From Lederbergia lenta NBRC 16444 (GTDB lineage: Bacteria > Bacillota > Bacilli > Bacillales > Bacillaceae_C): a stretch of 64,000 nt of DNA. This document shows, one piece after another, positions 30,190-46,257 of this stretch. A program made the translations under genes and the position numbers. The stretch spans positions 173,385 to 237,384 of the forward strand of contig NZ_BCVC01000004.1 of assembly GCF_001591545.1 (NCBI RefSeq). Direction: 5' to 3'. Within the stretch, counting starts at the first letter, position 1, and the number at the start of each line of letters is the position of its first letter. Under the pieces are notes generated by a model. It ran no database searches, was not told the DNA's origin, and was given only the letters and a program-made list of their open reading frames with translations.

Positions 30190-31425
30190 ATGAGTAAAAT
30201 TGCACAACAAGATCCACAAGTATATGAAGCAATTCAAAATGAATTGAAACGCCAACGGACGAAAATTGAATTGATTGCATCAGAAAACTTTGTTAGTGAA
30301 GCTGTAATGGAAGCACAAGGTTCTGTATTGACGAACAAGTATGCAGAAGGATATCCAGGACGACGCTATTATGGTGGTTGTGAGCATGTGGATGTAGTGG
30401 AAGATCTAGCGCGTGACCGAGCGAAAGAAATTTTCGGAGCAGAACATGTCAACGTGCAGCCTCATTCCGGTGCTCAAGCAAATATGGCAGTATACTTTAC
30501 TATTCTTGAACAAGGTGACACAGTACTTGGCATGAACTTATCTCATGGTGGTCATTTGACACATGGTAGTCCAGTTAACTTCAGTGGCGTACAATACAAT
30601 TTTGTTGCTTACGGAGTAGATGAGGAAAACCAAAGAATCGATTATGAAGATGTTCGCCAAAAAGCGCTTGAACATAAACCGAAATTAATTGTTGCAGGTG
30701 CAAGTGCATATTCACGCGAAATTGATTTTAAGAAATTCCGTGAAATTGCAGATGAGGTTGGAGCTTACTTTATGGTTGATATGGCTCATATTGCAGGACT
30801 TGTTGCTGTAGGTCTTCATTCTAATCCAGTCCCACACGCACATTTCGTTACGACAACTACACATAAAACATTGCGTGGACCACGCGGCGGTATGGTTCTT
30901 TGTAAGGCGGAATTCGGAAAGAAAATCGACAGTGCTGTATTCCCGGGTTTACAAGGTGGTCCTTTAATGCATGTAATTGCGGGGAAAGCAATTGCGTTTA
31001 AAGAAGCATTGACTCCTGAATATAAAACATACATCGAAAACGTTGTCGCTAATGCAAAACGTTTAGGTGAATCTTTAGAAAAAGAAGGATTCAATATCGT
31101 TTCTGGTGGAACTGACAATCACTTAGTGTTACTTGACCTGCGCCCATTTGGATTAACAGGAAAAGTAGCAGAAAAGGTGCTTGACGATGTAGGAATTACA
31201 GTTAATAAAAATACAATTCCATTCGATCCGGAAGGTCCATTTACAACAAGTGGTATTCGAATTGGTACACCAGCGGTAACTTCACGCGGATTTGGCTTAG
31301 AAGAAATGGATGAAATTGCCTCGTTAATTGGCTTCATTTTGAAAAACCGTGAAGACGAAGCAAAACTAGACGAAGCACGCAATCGCATTGAAACACTAAC
31401 AGCAAAATTTGCATTGTATGAATAA
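30190..31425 (+). CDS. glyA: Serine hydroxymethyltransferase
   Basis: PLP enzyme of 411 residues that interconverts serine and glycine while charging tetrahydrofolate, the main one-carbon source. The PLP lysine is Lys226 in [34 protein letters not shown] substrate region and [11 protein letters not shown] are conserved. GAGGGGGAG before the ATG at 30190 sets the start. Its stop codon is directly followed by a family 1 repeat. Confidence 0.97.
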   Translation: MSKIAQQDPQVYEAIQNELKRQRTKIELIASENFVSEAVMEAQGSVLTNKYAEGYPGRRYYGGCEHVDVVEDLARDRAKEIFGAEHVNVQPHSGAQANMAVYFTILEQGDTVLGMNLSHGGHLTHGSPVNFSGVQYNFVAYGVDEENQRIDYEDVRQKALEHKPKLIVAGASAYSREIDFKKFREIADEVGAYFMVDMAHIAGLVAVGLHSNPVPHAHFVTTTTHKTLRGPRGGMVLCKAEFGKKIDSAVFPGLQGGPLMHVIAGKAIAFKEALTPEYKTYIENVVANAKRLGESLEKEGFNIVSGGTDNHLVLLDLRPFGLTGKVAEKVLDDVGITVNKNTIPFDPEGPFTTSGIRIGTPAVTSRGFGLEEMDEIASLIGFILKNREDEAKLDEARNRIETLTAKFALYE

Positions 31426-31585
31426 AGAAAAGCGAAAGCGCCCGGTTAGCGACGTACAAACTAGAGGGATTCTGACGAGATAAAGGAAACACGGTGAGCC
31501 TGTAAGGCAAACCGATGTTGACTTATCGTAGGAAGAAGCGTGAAGTTTGCAAGTTGTTGGGCGCTGTAGCTAGACAATAAAGAAA
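31423..31585 (+). repeat. Interspersed repeat, family 1, copy B (internally deleted)
   Basis: Starts at the glyA stop: TAAAGAAAAGCGAAAGCGCCC, then GTACAAACT, then directly ACGAGATAAAGGAAACACGG, TGTTGACTTATCGTAGGAAG and GGGCGCTGTAGCTAGACA. Compared with the copies at 8.83 and 39.73 kb, it lacks about 85 bases holding the two GC-rich hairpins. A second element start (AAAGAAAAGCGAAAGCGCCCG) begins right after it, at about 31580-31601, and breaks off before the glyA terminator. Confidence 0.85.
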
Positions 31586-31623
31586 AGCGAAAGCGCCCGT
31601 ATATTGGCGATGAGCATGAGAGA

Positions 31624-31665
31624 AGCAGGCAAGAAGGTCGCACTTAACCTTCTTGCCTGCTTTAT
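31624..31665 (+). terminator. glyA terminator
   Basis: 14-bp perfect arms AGCAGGCAAGAAGG and complement, 10-base loop, then TTTATTT. The stretch from here to upp (31666-31872) shows no gene; a minus-strand open frame there lacks a ribosome site. Confidence 0.88.
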
Positions 31666-31872
31666 TTATGACCTTTAGCCCCACGGCGCATGGACTGGCT
31701 GGCTTTTTGCGAAGGTGAAGTCGTGAGAAAATGAGTTGACTTATCCATTCCCAAATTCACGTATGAATCCATTGGAAATAATTCAAATTGTTCAGAGTAT
31801 ATCTTCTCCTTTTTTATTTCAGCGATCGCAATTAAAATAAACGGAAAATGCAACTTGTCACATTTATTTTCC

Positions 31873-31901
31873 TTGCTGATTGTGTTTCTTTTCGGTAGAA
31901 T
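31873..31901 (+). promoter_or_regulatory. upp promoter
   Basis: TTGCTG at 31873-31878, 17-base spacer, TAGAAT at 31896-31901. Leader of about 100 bases before upp. Confidence 0.6.
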
Positions 31902-32010
31902 AATCAACGACAAGTCGTTAATAGCGAGTGAGCACATATAAGCTGATTAATTAAGCTTGACTGCAGCATCCGTATTTTCGGCATGAATCATACTGAAGGA
32001 GAGATATCAC

Positions 32011-32640
32011 ATGGCCAAAGTGTATGTGTTCGACCATCCTCTCATACAACATAAAATAACGTATATACGGGATAAAAACACAGGAACAAAAGAATTTCGT
32101 GAACTTGTCGATGAAGTAGCAACATTAATGATGTTTGAAATTACAAGAGATATGCCACTTGAAGAGGTAGATGTTGAAACACCGGTAAGGGTAGCAAAAT
32201 CGAATGTTTTAGCAGGCAAAAAACTAGGTATCGTTCCAATTCTTCGTGCAGGAATTGGGATGGTTGATGGCATTTTAAATTTGATACCAGCAGCGAAAGT
32301 AGGTCATGTTGGATTATATCGCGATCCAAAAACATTACTTCCTGTTGAGTACTACGTAAAACTTCCGCCAGATGTAGAGAACAGGGATTTTATTGTAGTT
32401 GACCCAATGTTAGCAACTGGGGGATCTGCAGTAGCGGCTATTGATTCATTGAAAAAGCGTGGAGCTAAGCATATTAAATTTATGTGTCTGATTGCTGCAC
32501 CTGAGGGTGTGGAGGCAATGCAAAAAGCTCATCCAGATGTGGATATGTTTATTGCAGGGCTCGATGAAAAATTAGATGAAAAAGGCTATATTGTACCTGG
32601 TCTTGGTGATGCAGGCGACCGTTTATTTGGAACGAAATAA
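32011..32640 (+). CDS. upp: Uracil phosphoribosyltransferase
   Basis: Salvage enzyme making UMP from uracil and PRPP; 209 residues. The PRPP loop is [16 protein letters not shown] and the uracil-binding C-terminus is [32 protein letters not shown] is the family signature. GGAGAG precedes the ATG. mnaA starts 17 bases after its stop, so they are probably co-transcribed. Confidence 0.97.
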   Translation: MAKVYVFDHPLIQHKITYIRDKNTGTKEFRELVDEVATLMMFEITRDMPLEEVDVETPVRVAKSNVLAGKKLGIVPILRAGIGMVDGILNLIPAAKVGHVGLYRDPKTLLPVEYYVKLPPDVENRDFIVVDPMLATGGSAVAAIDSLKKRGAKHIKFMCLIAAPEGVEAMQKAHPDVDMFIAGLDEKLDEKGYIVPGLGDAGDRLFGTK

Positions 32641-32657
32641 GAAGGAAGATGCTTGAA

Positions 32658-33803
32658 ATGACAAAACGTGTGAAGGTAATGTCTATTTTTGGGACAAGAC
32701 CGGAAGCCATTAAAATGGCGCCGCTTGTCCTAGAGCTACAGAAACGACAGGAAGAATTTGATCCGATCGTTGCAGTAACTGCGCAACATCGTCAAATGCT
32801 TGATCAAGTTCTGGAAATTTTCAACATCGAGCCGGATTATGATTTAAATATAATGAAAGATAGACAAACATTAATTGATGTGACAACACGTGGCTTAGAG
32901 GGGCTTGATCGCGTAATGAAAGAAGTAAAGCCAGACATCGTTTTGGTGCACGGGGATACTTCCACCACATTTATTGCGAGTCTTGCTGCTTATTATAATC
33001 AAATCCCTGTAGGTCATGTGGAGGCAGGTTTGCGGACATGGAATAAATACTCTCCATTCCCTGAAGAGATGAATCGGCAATTAACAGGTGTTATTGCTGA
33101 TTTACATTTTTCACCTACAGAGTCTTCTGCTCAAAATCTTTTAAATGAAGGTAAAAGCAAAGAAGTTATCTATATAACAGGTAACACAGCAATTGATGCT
33201 TTGAAAACGACTGTGAAAGCCAATTACAGTCATAAAATACTGGATAAACTCGGGGATGACCGACTCATTTTATTGACAGCACATCGTCGTGAAAATATTG
33301 GTGAGCCGATGCAAAATATGTTCAAGGCAATTAAACGAATTGTCACGGAACAGTCGGATGTTCAAGTCGTATACCCAGTCCATTTAAATCCAGTGGTTCG
33401 TGAATTGGCAGATAAAATACTTGGTAATGATGAGCGTATTCATTTGATCGAGCCTCTTGATGTAATCGACTTCCATAACTTTGCGAATCGCTCCTATTTA
33501 ATCCTCACAGATTCTGGAGGGGTGCAGGAAGAAGCGCCATCATTGGCTATACCAGTTCTTGTACTCCGAGATACAACGGAGCGACCTGAAGGAATCGAGG
33601 CCGGTACTTTAAAGTTAGCAGGAACAGAAGAAGAAACGATTTATCGCTTGGCATCCGAATTGCTTAACGATGAAACAGAATATGAAAAAATGGCACATGC
33701 TGCTAATCCTTATGGTGACGGTGATGCGTCATCGCGGATAGCAGATGCAATTCTCTATTATTTCAGCGCCCGTTCAGAGCGACCGGCACCATTTATAGGG
33801 TAA
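32658..33803 (+). CDS. mnaA: UDP-N-acetylglucosamine 2-epimerase (non-hydrolysing)
   Basis: Converts UDP-GlcNAc to UDP-ManNAc for teichoic acid linkage units or polysaccharides; 381 residues. Family motifs: FGTRPEAIKMAPL, VHGDTSTTF, GHVEAGLRT, SPFPEEMNRQL, TDSGGVQEEAP and RDTTERPEG. The AAGGAAG directly abuts an ATG at 32649, so the ATG at 32658 with 10-base spacing is the better start and gives the normal N-terminus. Order upp-mnaA-atpI matches B. subtilis. Confidence 0.95.
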   Translation: MTKRVKVMSIFGTRPEAIKMAPLVLELQKRQEEFDPIVAVTAQHRQMLDQVLEIFNIEPDYDLNIMKDRQTLIDVTTRGLEGLDRVMKEVKPDIVLVHGDTSTTFIASLAAYYNQIPVGHVEAGLRTWNKYSPFPEEMNRQLTGVIADLHFSPTESSAQNLLNEGKSKEVIYITGNTAIDALKTTVKANYSHKILDKLGDDRLILLTAHRRENIGEPMQNMFKAIKRIVTEQSDVQVVYPVHLNPVVRELADKILGNDERIHLIEPLDVIDFHNFANRSYLILTDSGGVQEEAPSLAIPVLVLRDTTERPEGIEAGTLKLAGTEEETIYRLASELLNDETEYEKMAHAANPYGDGDASSRIADAILYYFSARSERPAPFIG

Positions 33804-33856
33804 TAGCATAAACGCAAATGCTGGTTAAATGACGTGTCAATTATGACGATAGTTTT

Positions 33857-33892
33857 TAAAAAAGACGGAGAGAATTCTTCGTCTTTTTTATT
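33857..33892 (+). terminator. mnaA terminator
   Basis: AAAAAAGACG..CGTCTTTTTT hairpin with T/A symmetry. Between it and atpI, 33893-34075 holds no gene. Confidence 0.88.
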
Positions 33893-34075
33893 ATGCAAAT
33901 CCGAGCGCTACATTCGTGAAAAATGATGGAAATATGGCGATAAACGTTAATTTGATACACCCGCACATGTTGTCTGCGAACAAACTTGAAAAAACTGTTG
34001 AATTTTGATTTTTGATGATTCTGTGAACAAACAATAAAACAGTGAAAACCTTTCCGTAAATTAACTAAAAACGCA

Positions 34076-34104
34076 TTGACTTTAAATAGGTGCTATTGTA
34101 TGCT
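34076..34104 (+). promoter_or_regulatory. ATP synthase operon promoter
   Basis: TTGACT at 34076-34081, 17-base spacer, TATGCT at 34099-34104. It implies a leader of about 190 bases before atpI; the leader shows a few short dyads but no recognised riboswitch. Confidence 0.65.
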
Positions 34105-34299
34105 AACAAAGGGTATGGGCCATCGATATATGTAATTTTTATATACTAATAGCTTGAGCGCTCACAGGCTTTTTATGTAAAAGGAAATATAAGCGATCCA
34201 ACAAACTCACAGTTTTTCATCGGACTTCTTCACAGCACAGCAATTTTTATAGCTGCGCTCCACAAAGTTCGACATTTCTTTTCAGGAGCTTAAAAAGAC

Positions 34300-34677
34300 A
34301 TGCCGGAACTCCAGCAATTATTCTACAGACACTGTAAGTACATACTATATCTATTAGCGATTTACTTTTTGGGATGGGGATTTACTGACTATAAAACTAT
34401 ATTTATGGGCTTGATCCTCGGAACATCTGTTAGCCTTTATAATCATTGGCTGTTATTAAGAAGAACGGTCCGCCTCGGCGAAGCAGTAGCTGAAGGGAAG
34501 AAAGTGTATTCCATGGGCACGTTAATGAGGATGGTAGCAGCAATCGTGGCAGTGTATGTAGCGATGAAATTCCCGGATGTATTTCACCTGATAAGCGTAA
34601 TCATTGGAATAGTGACAGTTTATGCTGTTATTATGATAGATTTTGTTGTTCAACAAATTTTCAAATCCCGGAAATAG
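34300..34677 (+). CDS. atpI: ATP synthase subunit I
   Basis: 125-residue membrane protein, four predicted TM segments (about 12-28, 34-52, 72-92, 96-118). AtpI assists assembly of the c-ring and may aid Mg2+ uptake. The family is poorly conserved; identification rests on hydropathy, length, the GxxxG-like LGTSVSLYNHWLLLRR loop and the position directly before atpB. CAGGAG precedes the ATG. Confidence 0.9.
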   Translation: MPELQQLFYRHCKYILYLLAIYFLGWGFTDYKTIFMGLILGTSVSLYNHWLLLRRTVRLGEAVAEGKKVYSMGTLMRMVAAIVAVYVAMKFPDVFHLISVIIGIVTVYAVIMIDFVVQQIFKSRK

Positions 34678-34698
34678 CGGGAAGAGAGGTGAACTTGA

Positions 34699-36568
<1,870 letters not shown>

Positions 36569-36570
36569 CG

Positions 36571-37107
36571 ATGAGCCAAAATATTGTCGCGGAACGCTAC
36601 GCTTTAGCTCTTTTTACATTAGCTAAAGAGCAAAATCTCGTTCAAGATTTATTGGCGGAAATGCAAACAGTGAAGAAGGTCATAACAGAAAATCCTTCGT
36701 TTATAACATTACTAGCATCTCCAAAATTGACATTACATGAGAAAAAAAATGTTTTGAAAGATGTATTTTCAAAAGTATCTCCAGTCGTTGCAAATACATT
36801 AATGCTTTTGCTTGATTCTCATCGTCAGGAAGAGATGGCAAACGTAGCTGAAGCCTATATTGATTTAGCGAATGAGGAAAATGGTATTGAGGATGCAATC
36901 GTCTATTCTGCACGTCCATTGACGTCAGATGAATCACAAGCTATTTCAGCATCGTTTGCTGCCAAAGTAGGCAAACGTTCTTTAAACATTGAAAACATCG
37001 TAGATTCAAATCTGCTTGGCGGATTGAAAATACGTATTGGTAATCGGATTTTTGACGGAAGCTTGCGAGGTAAGCTTGATCGTCTTGAACGTACATTGAC
37101 TATTTAA
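36571..37107 (+). CDS. atpH: ATP synthase subunit delta
   Basis: OSCP/delta stator subunit of 178 residues linking F1 to the b-dimer. ERYALALFTLAKEQN at the N-terminus and the conserved C-terminal DSNLLGGLKIRIGNRIFDGSLRGKLDRL identify it. Translation is coupled to atpF by a two-base gap. Confidence 0.95.
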   Translation: MSQNIVAERYALALFTLAKEQNLVQDLLAEMQTVKKVITENPSFITLLASPKLTLHEKKNVLKDVFSKVSPVVANTLMLLLDSHRQEEMANVAEAYIDLANEENGIEDAIVYSARPLTSDESQAISASFAAKVGKRSLNIENIVDSNLLGGLKIRIGNRIFDGSLRGKLDRLERTLTI

Positions 37108-37126
37108 TGAAAGACTTGAAAAATGA

Positions 37127-39727
<2,601 letters not shown>

Positions 39728-39730
<3 letters not shown>

Positions 39731-39951
39731 AGAAAAGCGGAAGCGCCTAGGTAAGCGGCGTACAAACTGCGCCCACAGGAAGTGGGTGCGTCGACGTTGC
39801 CACAGGACGTGGCGATCTTAGTCGAGGACCTTATTGATACGAGATAAAGGAAACACGGTAAGCCTGAAAGGCGAGCCGATGTTGACTTATCGTAGGAAGA
39901 AGCCCGAAGTTTGCTAGTCGCTTGGCGCTGTAGCCAGATAATAAAGAAAAG
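39728..39951 (+). repeat. Interspersed repeat, family 1, copy C
   Basis: Full-length copy starting at the atpG stop: TAAAGAAAAGCGGAAGCGCC, GTACAAACTGCGCCCAC, hairpins GCGCCCAC..GTGGGTGCG and GCCAC..GTGGC, ACGAGATAAAGGAAACACGG, GCCTGAAAGGC, TGTTGACTTATCGTAGGAAG, and GGCGCTGTAGCCAGA, then a trailing TAAAGAAAAGC. It fills most of the 304-base atpG-atpD gap, so it is transcribed with the operon. Confidence 0.88.
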
Positions 39952-39977
39952 CTGAACCTTCCAAGTGCTATAATTAA

Positions 39978-41865
<1,888 letters not shown>

Positions 41866-41880
41866 AGAAAAAAAACAGAG

Positions 41881-41913
41881 CACCTTCTGATCCTAAGGTC
41901 AGAAGGTGTTATT
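41881..41913 (+). terminator. atp operon terminator
   Basis: CACCTTCTGA and its perfect complement with an 8-base loop, followed by TTATTT. Confidence 0.85.
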
Positions 41914-41944
41914 TATGAGAACACTTTTTGTAGGAGGAGTCCAG

Positions 41945-42178
41945 ATGGTTGAAGAGTTCGGGCAGCAATCTTTGCTTAACATCATTTCTCATTTGTTTTT
42001 TATTGCCATCACATTTTATGGACTACAAGCAGTACATTTTGATAAACTAATCAGAGTGAACCGTGTTTTTCAGGCAAGGTTATTGTATATATTAATAACA
42101 ATTGCAATTGGTTCTATTGTCAGTAACTTTTTTCTAGATTATTTAAATTGGGCACGCCAACTTCGCTATTTATTTTGA
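41945..42178 (+). CDS. ywzB: DUF1146 family membrane protein
   Basis: About 77 residues, YwzB/DUF1146 family, always found between atpC and the ywmB-murAA-spoIID block in Bacillales; function unknown. Two TM helices, and the family sequence EFGQQSLLNIISHLFFIAITFYGLQAV and IAIGSIVSNFFLDYL. AGGAGGA at 41932-41938 fixes the ATG at 41945. Confidence 0.9.
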   Translation: MVEEFGQQSLLNIISHLFFIAITFYGLQAVHFDKLIRVNRVFQARLLYILITIAIGSIVSNFFLDYLNWARQLRYLF

Positions 42179-42365
42179 AGTTAACGATGGAAAAATAAAA
42201 ATGCGACTTTATACCTGTTTTCAATGACTGTGCTTTTGTTTATGATGTGATAGATATGATGAATTTTTTGTCGAATTAATATAGGTAAAAAAGGTCTGAA
42301 ATTAGCGACTTTCCTTTAGTATTACTTCCCCAAGAGTGGAAACACTTTTAAGAGGGGGGGAGAAC

Positions 42366-43112
42366 ATGAAAAATAAAAAAATGCTAATAATATTTCATCT
42401 TATTGTCACAATTAGTTTCGTCATTATATTAATTGGGAATAACATCAGTGCAGCGCAAAATGATTTAGATATACAGATGTTGGCTCAAAATGTGGAAAAA
42501 CAAAATGGGACGATCATTGAATGGTCTTTATATGCAAGAGAACTTGTCTATCTTTCCAATGAGAAAGAACGGTTAGAAAAAATACACTGGTTAAAAAAAC
42601 TATATCCTGATATGGAATGGAACACCGTGAATGAATCAGGGTCGGATGTTGTTGTAGGACAACAACAATTTGAATTTTACAGTGAATCAATTAAATTAAT
42701 ATCGACCGATAAAAATAGACAATCCTCAACGTATTTATTATATGAAATACGAGGAGCAGGTTGGAATCAAAATACTGCGGAAAACTTGTCGAATGATGTC
42801 ACATTGGCAATGAAGACGCTATTTGATAAAAAGCCCGTTATTTTCTCTTGTATAAAAGGCGAATTCAATAAAGGTTTTCAAGAATTTAAGTATCAATCTT
42901 TGGATGGATTACTTAAATCCTTTCAAGCGGAAGAGATAAAGACGCTTAAAGAAAGTGATTTTTACTCAATATCAGCAAAATCCTCTCTTTTTGCCCAGAA
43001 CTTATCCTTTGCCGATACTGAAATGAATATGCAAGTTGGATTACGAAAAAGCAGATCGGGATCGAGTACAACATTTGTAATCGGCACACCCATCTTAACG
43101 ATTGAATATTAA
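42366..43112 (+). CDS. ywmB: YwmB family protein
   Basis: About 248 residues of the YwmB family (named TATA-box-binding-like for its fold), found before murAA in Bacillales. It has an N-terminal signal-anchor (LIIFHLIVTISFVIILIGN) with a possible SAA cleavage, then a soluble extracytoplasmic domain (TIIEWSLYARELVYLSNEKER). GAGGGGGGGA precedes the ATG at 42366. The role is unknown; position suggests a link to cell wall or sporulation. A perfect Spo0A-box sequence lies at 42267-42275. Confidence 0.8.
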   Translation: MKNKKMLIIFHLIVTISFVIILIGNNISAAQNDLDIQMLAQNVEKQNGTIIEWSLYARELVYLSNEKERLEKIHWLKKLYPDMEWNTVNESGSDVVVGQQQFEFYSESIKLISTDKNRQSSTYLLYEIRGAGWNQNTAENLSNDVTLAMKTLFDKKPVIFSCIKGEFNKGFQEFKYQSLDGLLKSFQAEEIKTLKESDFYSISAKSSLFAQNLSFADTEMNMQVGLRKSRSGSSTTFVIGTPILTIEY

Positions 43113-43144
43113 TATAAAGAATATGTACGCGGAGGGGAATACTC

Positions 43145-44458
43145 TTGGAAAAAATCATCGTCCGCGGCGGAAAAAGGCTGAGCGGTACCGTTAAAGTTGA
43201 AGGGGCAAAAAATGCCGTATTGCCTGTGATCGCTGCATCATTATTAGCTAGTGAAGGAAAAAGCGTCATTCGGAATGTACCTAATCTTTCCGATGTATAT
43301 ACAATCGGTAAAGTGCTACGTCATGTAAACGCCGGCGTTGAATTTAATGATAAAACAATTACTGTTGATGCATCAAATGAACTAAAAATAGAAGCACCAT
43401 TTGAATATGTTCGAAAAATGAGAGCGTCTGTACTTGTGATGGGTCCATTACTTGCTAGACAAGGAACAGCCCGTGTAGCATTACCTGGAGGCTGTGCAAT
43501 CGGTTCGCGTCCAATAGACCTTCATTTAAAAGGTTTTGAAGCGATGGGAGCTAAAGTAAAGGTTGACAATGGTTTTATTGAAGCGACAGCAGATCGTTTA
43601 ACAGGAGCTAAAATATATTTAGACTTCCCAAGTGTGGGAGCGACTCAAAATATTATGATGGCTGCAGCATTAGCGGATGGCTTTACTACATTAGAAAACT
43701 GTGCAAAAGAGCCAGAAATTGTTGATCTTGCCAATTATATTAATGAAATGGGCGGGATTATTCGCGGCGCTGGCACAGGAACTATTCGTATTGAAGGTGT
43801 AAAAGAATTACATGGCGCAGATCATACGATTATCCCTGACAGAATTGAAGCTGGGACATTTATGGTTGCAGCAGCTATTACGGGCGGTAATGTGCTTGTA
43901 GAAGGAGCAATTCCAGAACACATGACATCTGTAATCGCGAAAATGGAAGAGATGAATGTAACCATTATTGAAGAGGAAAATGGATTACGTGTAATTGGAC
44001 CTGAAAAGTTAAAAGCTGTAGATATTAAAACAATGCCACATCCGGGTTTTCCAACAGACATGCAGTCACAAATGATGGCTTTACTCGTATGTGCAGATGG
44101 CACTAGTGTTATTACAGAAACAGTTTTTGAAAATCGTTATATGCATGCTGAAGAATTCCGTCGTATGAATAGCGAAATCAAAATTGAAGGTAGATCTGTT
44201 ATTATCTCCGGTCCGAGTATGCTTCAAGGAGCAGAGGTCGCTGCAACTGATTTAAGAGCTGGAGCAGCCTTGATTATCGCCGGTTTAAGAGCAGATGGAT
44301 ACACACGTGTAACAGAGCTTAAGCATCTAGATCGTGGTTATCTCCATTTCCATGAAAAGCTTCGTGCATTAGGAGCCGACATTGAACGTGTGAATGAGGA
44401 AACAGAAGAAGCTGTCAAAGAAAATAACAGTGATCTTGTCGTTGATTTAGAAGGCTAG
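43145..44458 (+). CDS. murAA: UDP-N-acetylglucosamine 1-carboxyvinyltransferase (MurAA type)
   Basis: The principal MurA of Bacillales, 437 residues, catalysing the PEP addition to UDP-GlcNAc. Cys117 in [15 protein letters not shown] is the catalytic, fosfomycin-reactive residue. N-terminus [28 protein letters not shown] start at 43145 after GGAGGGG. It has an acidic C-terminal tail ([20 protein letters not shown]) not seen in the murAB paralogue. It is located before spoIID as in B. subtilis. Confidence 0.95.
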   Translation: MEKIIVRGGKRLSGTVKVEGAKNAVLPVIAASLLASEGKSVIRNVPNLSDVYTIGKVLRHVNAGVEFNDKTITVDASNELKIEAPFEYVRKMRASVLVMGPLLARQGTARVALPGGCAIGSRPIDLHLKGFEAMGAKVKVDNGFIEATADRLTGAKIYLDFPSVGATQNIMMAAALADGFTTLENCAKEPEIVDLANYINEMGGIIRGAGTGTIRIEGVKELHGADHTIIPDRIEAGTFMVAAAITGGNVLVEGAIPEHMTSVIAKMEEMNVTIIEEENGLRVIGPEKLKAVDIKTMPHPGFPTDMQSQMMALLVCADGTSVITETVFENRYMHAEEFRRMNSEIKIEGRSVIISGPSMLQGAEVAATDLRAGAALIIAGLRADGYTRVTELKHLDRGYLHFHEKLRALGADIERVNEETEEAVKENNSDLVVDLEG

Positions 44459-44469
44459 TAATAAGTCAT

Positions 44470-44499
44470 AAAAAAACTCGCATTTGCGAGTTTTTTTTC
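44470..44499 (+). terminator. murAA terminator
   Basis: AAAAACTCGC and GCGAGTTTTT with a 4-base loop and a T8 run. Confidence 0.93.
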
Positions 44500-44561
44500 A
44501 TACAATTATTTTCAGTTAAATTAAAATATTCTCTGAATCAACTACCTTAATGAATGGTGGC

Positions 44562-44588
44562 ATAAATGCTTGTCCCTTCCCATATATT
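44562..44588 (+). promoter_or_regulatory. Possible sigma-E promoter of spoIID
   Basis: ATA at 44562-44564, 16 bases, CATATATT at 44581-44588. This fits ATA-N16/18-CATAnnnT of sigma-E, which drives spoIID in B. subtilis. The gene starts 54 bases later. Confidence 0.5.
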
Positions 44589-44642
44589 TAACCAAGGGTG
44601 ATGACTTTGGCATCGCCTTAATTTCGTAATGGAGGCATCGGC

Positions 44643-45671
44643 ATGAAACAAATAAAGCCAGTTATAATCATAGTTGCACTATTAATTACGCTCACATTTA
44701 CACTTCCATCTCTACTCGTGTTGCCTTTCTCCGGTGAAAAGCCTGTCGGAAAGCTGAATGAAGTGCAAGCCCCAGCTCCACAACAATCAACTTCAACTAA
44801 AGAATCTACAACAGAAGTAGCTGTTCTTAGATCAGCTACAAATAATATTGAAAAACTTCCAATAGAAGAATACGTAATTGGTGTGGTCGCTTCTGAGATG
44901 CCGGTGGAATTTGAGCCTGAAGCCCTTAAAGCTCAGGCATTAACGGCGAGAACATATATTACAAGCCATTTAATAAATCCGAACAATGGAAACTTACCTG
45001 AAGGTGTAGACGTATCTGATACAGTTAATCATCAAGTATTTAAAAACCAAGCTGAACTGAAAAAAAGTTGGGGGAAAAACTACGAAAAAAATTATAAAAA
45101 GATTGAACGTGCTGTAAAAGAAACACAAAACAAAATATTAACGTATAAAGAAAAGCCAATTACAGCTTCCTTTTTCTCTGCAAGCAATGGCTATACAGAA
45201 AATGCAGAAGACTATTGGGAAAATCAAGTACCATATTTAAAAAGTGTAAAAAGTCCATGGGATAGTAAAGAGTCCCCAGAATTTGAAAGCCAAATGACGT
45301 TAAGTACAAAAGAGTTTGAACAAAAACTTGGCGTTAAAATTGGCAAAGGGACAGATGTGGGAACTATTCTCGCAAGAACTCCTGGTAAAAAGGTTGCTGA
45401 AATAGAGATAAACGGGAAGAAATTTACAGGACGAGAAATACGAGAAAAACTTGAACTCCGCTCTACAGACTTCAGCTGGATTCATAAAGGTGACTCCATC
45501 ATCATCACGACGAAAGGATACGGGCACGGGATAGGAATGAGCCAGTATGGTGCGAATGGTATGGCAAAGGAAGGAAAAGATTATCAAGAGATTGTCAATC
45601 ATTATTATAAAGATGTAAAAATCTCAGATATCGAACCATTTTTTGATCAAAAGCTCGCATCGACTCAATAA
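44643..45671 (+). CDS. spoIID: Stage II sporulation protein D
   Basis: Membrane-anchored lytic transglycosylase of the engulfment machine (with SpoIIM and SpoIIP), made in the mother cell. 342 residues: N-terminal TM (VIIIVALLITLTFTLPSLLVLP), a Thr/Glu-rich linker, then the SpoIID domain with LPIEEYVIGVVASEMPVEFEPEALKAQALTARTY (catalytic Glu in SEMP), SASNGYTENAEDYW and GYGHGIGMSQYGANGMA. ATG at 44643 after GGAGGC. Own terminator downstream. Confidence 0.95.
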   Translation: MKQIKPVIIIVALLITLTFTLPSLLVLPFSGEKPVGKLNEVQAPAPQQSTSTKESTTEVAVLRSATNNIEKLPIEEYVIGVVASEMPVEFEPEALKAQALTARTYITSHLINPNNGNLPEGVDVSDTVNHQVFKNQAELKKSWGKNYEKNYKKIERAVKETQNKILTYKEKPITASFFSASNGYTENAEDYWENQVPYLKSVKSPWDSKESPEFESQMTLSTKEFEQKLGVKIGKGTDVGTILARTPGKKVAEIEINGKKFTGREIREKLELRSTDFSWIHKGDSIIITTKGYGHGIGMSQYGANGMAKEGKDYQEIVNHYYKDVKISDIEPFFDQKLASTQ

Positions 45672-45677
45672 TATAGA

Positions 45678-45717
45678 GCGCGGATTCTCTTTATATAGGG
45701 AATCCGCGCTTTTTTAT
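45678..45717 (+). terminator. spoIID terminator
   Basis: AGCGCGGATTC and GAATCCGCGCT perfect arms with a 12-base loop and T6. Confidence 0.93.
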
Positions 45718-45770
45718 TGATATTATCTATCACGGAGCGAAGAAAAATGTAGATACTTTCTACTATTTAG

Positions 45771-46010
45771 ATGAAACAATTATATGGACTTTCGATACTA
45801 GAGCGTGAAAAAAGTGAATATCAACTAGTAACCCCGTCAGCTCAACGGCTAAAGGTGGCCATGGCCAGTAAAATGGTTGTGACCGCCAGAAAGCTATTGG
45901 CTATGGCTTGTAAGAAAGCTTTGATGGCCAGTAACCCTCAAGCGACGGCCAGTAAAAGTCCGACAATAGCCAGTAAGCGCGATGATCATCACGTAAATGC
46001 TACGGGATAG
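45771..46010 (+). repeat. Repeat family 2 with 21-bp tandem array
   Basis: An 80-codon open stretch that I read as a repeat, not a gene. From 45863 to 45988 six consecutive 21-base units start (G)GCCAGTAA or a variant; translated, a seven-residue period with A-S-K at fixed places. The 45801-45850 leader (GAGCG..ATCAACTAGT..CCCC..GTCAGCT) recurs at 63941-63990. There is no ribosome site. The rest of the gap, 46011-46257, holds only the upstream region of spoIIQ. Confidence 0.7.
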
Positions 46011-46257
46011 TTGGTTTTATTCACCATAATTTTAAATGTTCTTCATCCATACAACAGTAATTGGTTGTTTAATCAGTAAATATGGTAATCACTACAAATT
46101 TTTCTCCGTTTACTATTTAAAAAACACCTGGAAAAGTAATCCACATAGCATTCTTTAGTATAATTTTCTGCGTTTGTCGAAAACTAAATGGCAAAATTTT
46201 TTTTGTGAAGTATATTATTCTGTAATTCTGTTCAGAATGGTGCTAGAGGTGATGAAA

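Noticed and set aside
31662..31937. Minus-strand open frame of 91 codons between glyA and upp
   Set aside because: No ribosome site, unlikely composition, and it runs across the glyA terminator flank; the upp promoter lies inside it.
45771..46010. The 80-codon open frame as a protein gene
   Set aside because: No ribosome site, and its content is the 21-bp tandem repeat shared with another locus; listed as a repeat, with the coding option kept as a finding.
46158..46187. A sigma-F promoter for spoIIQ (GTATA with a -10 about 15 bases later)
   Set aside because: The -35 fits but the -10 region matches the consensus poorly in every register I tried.
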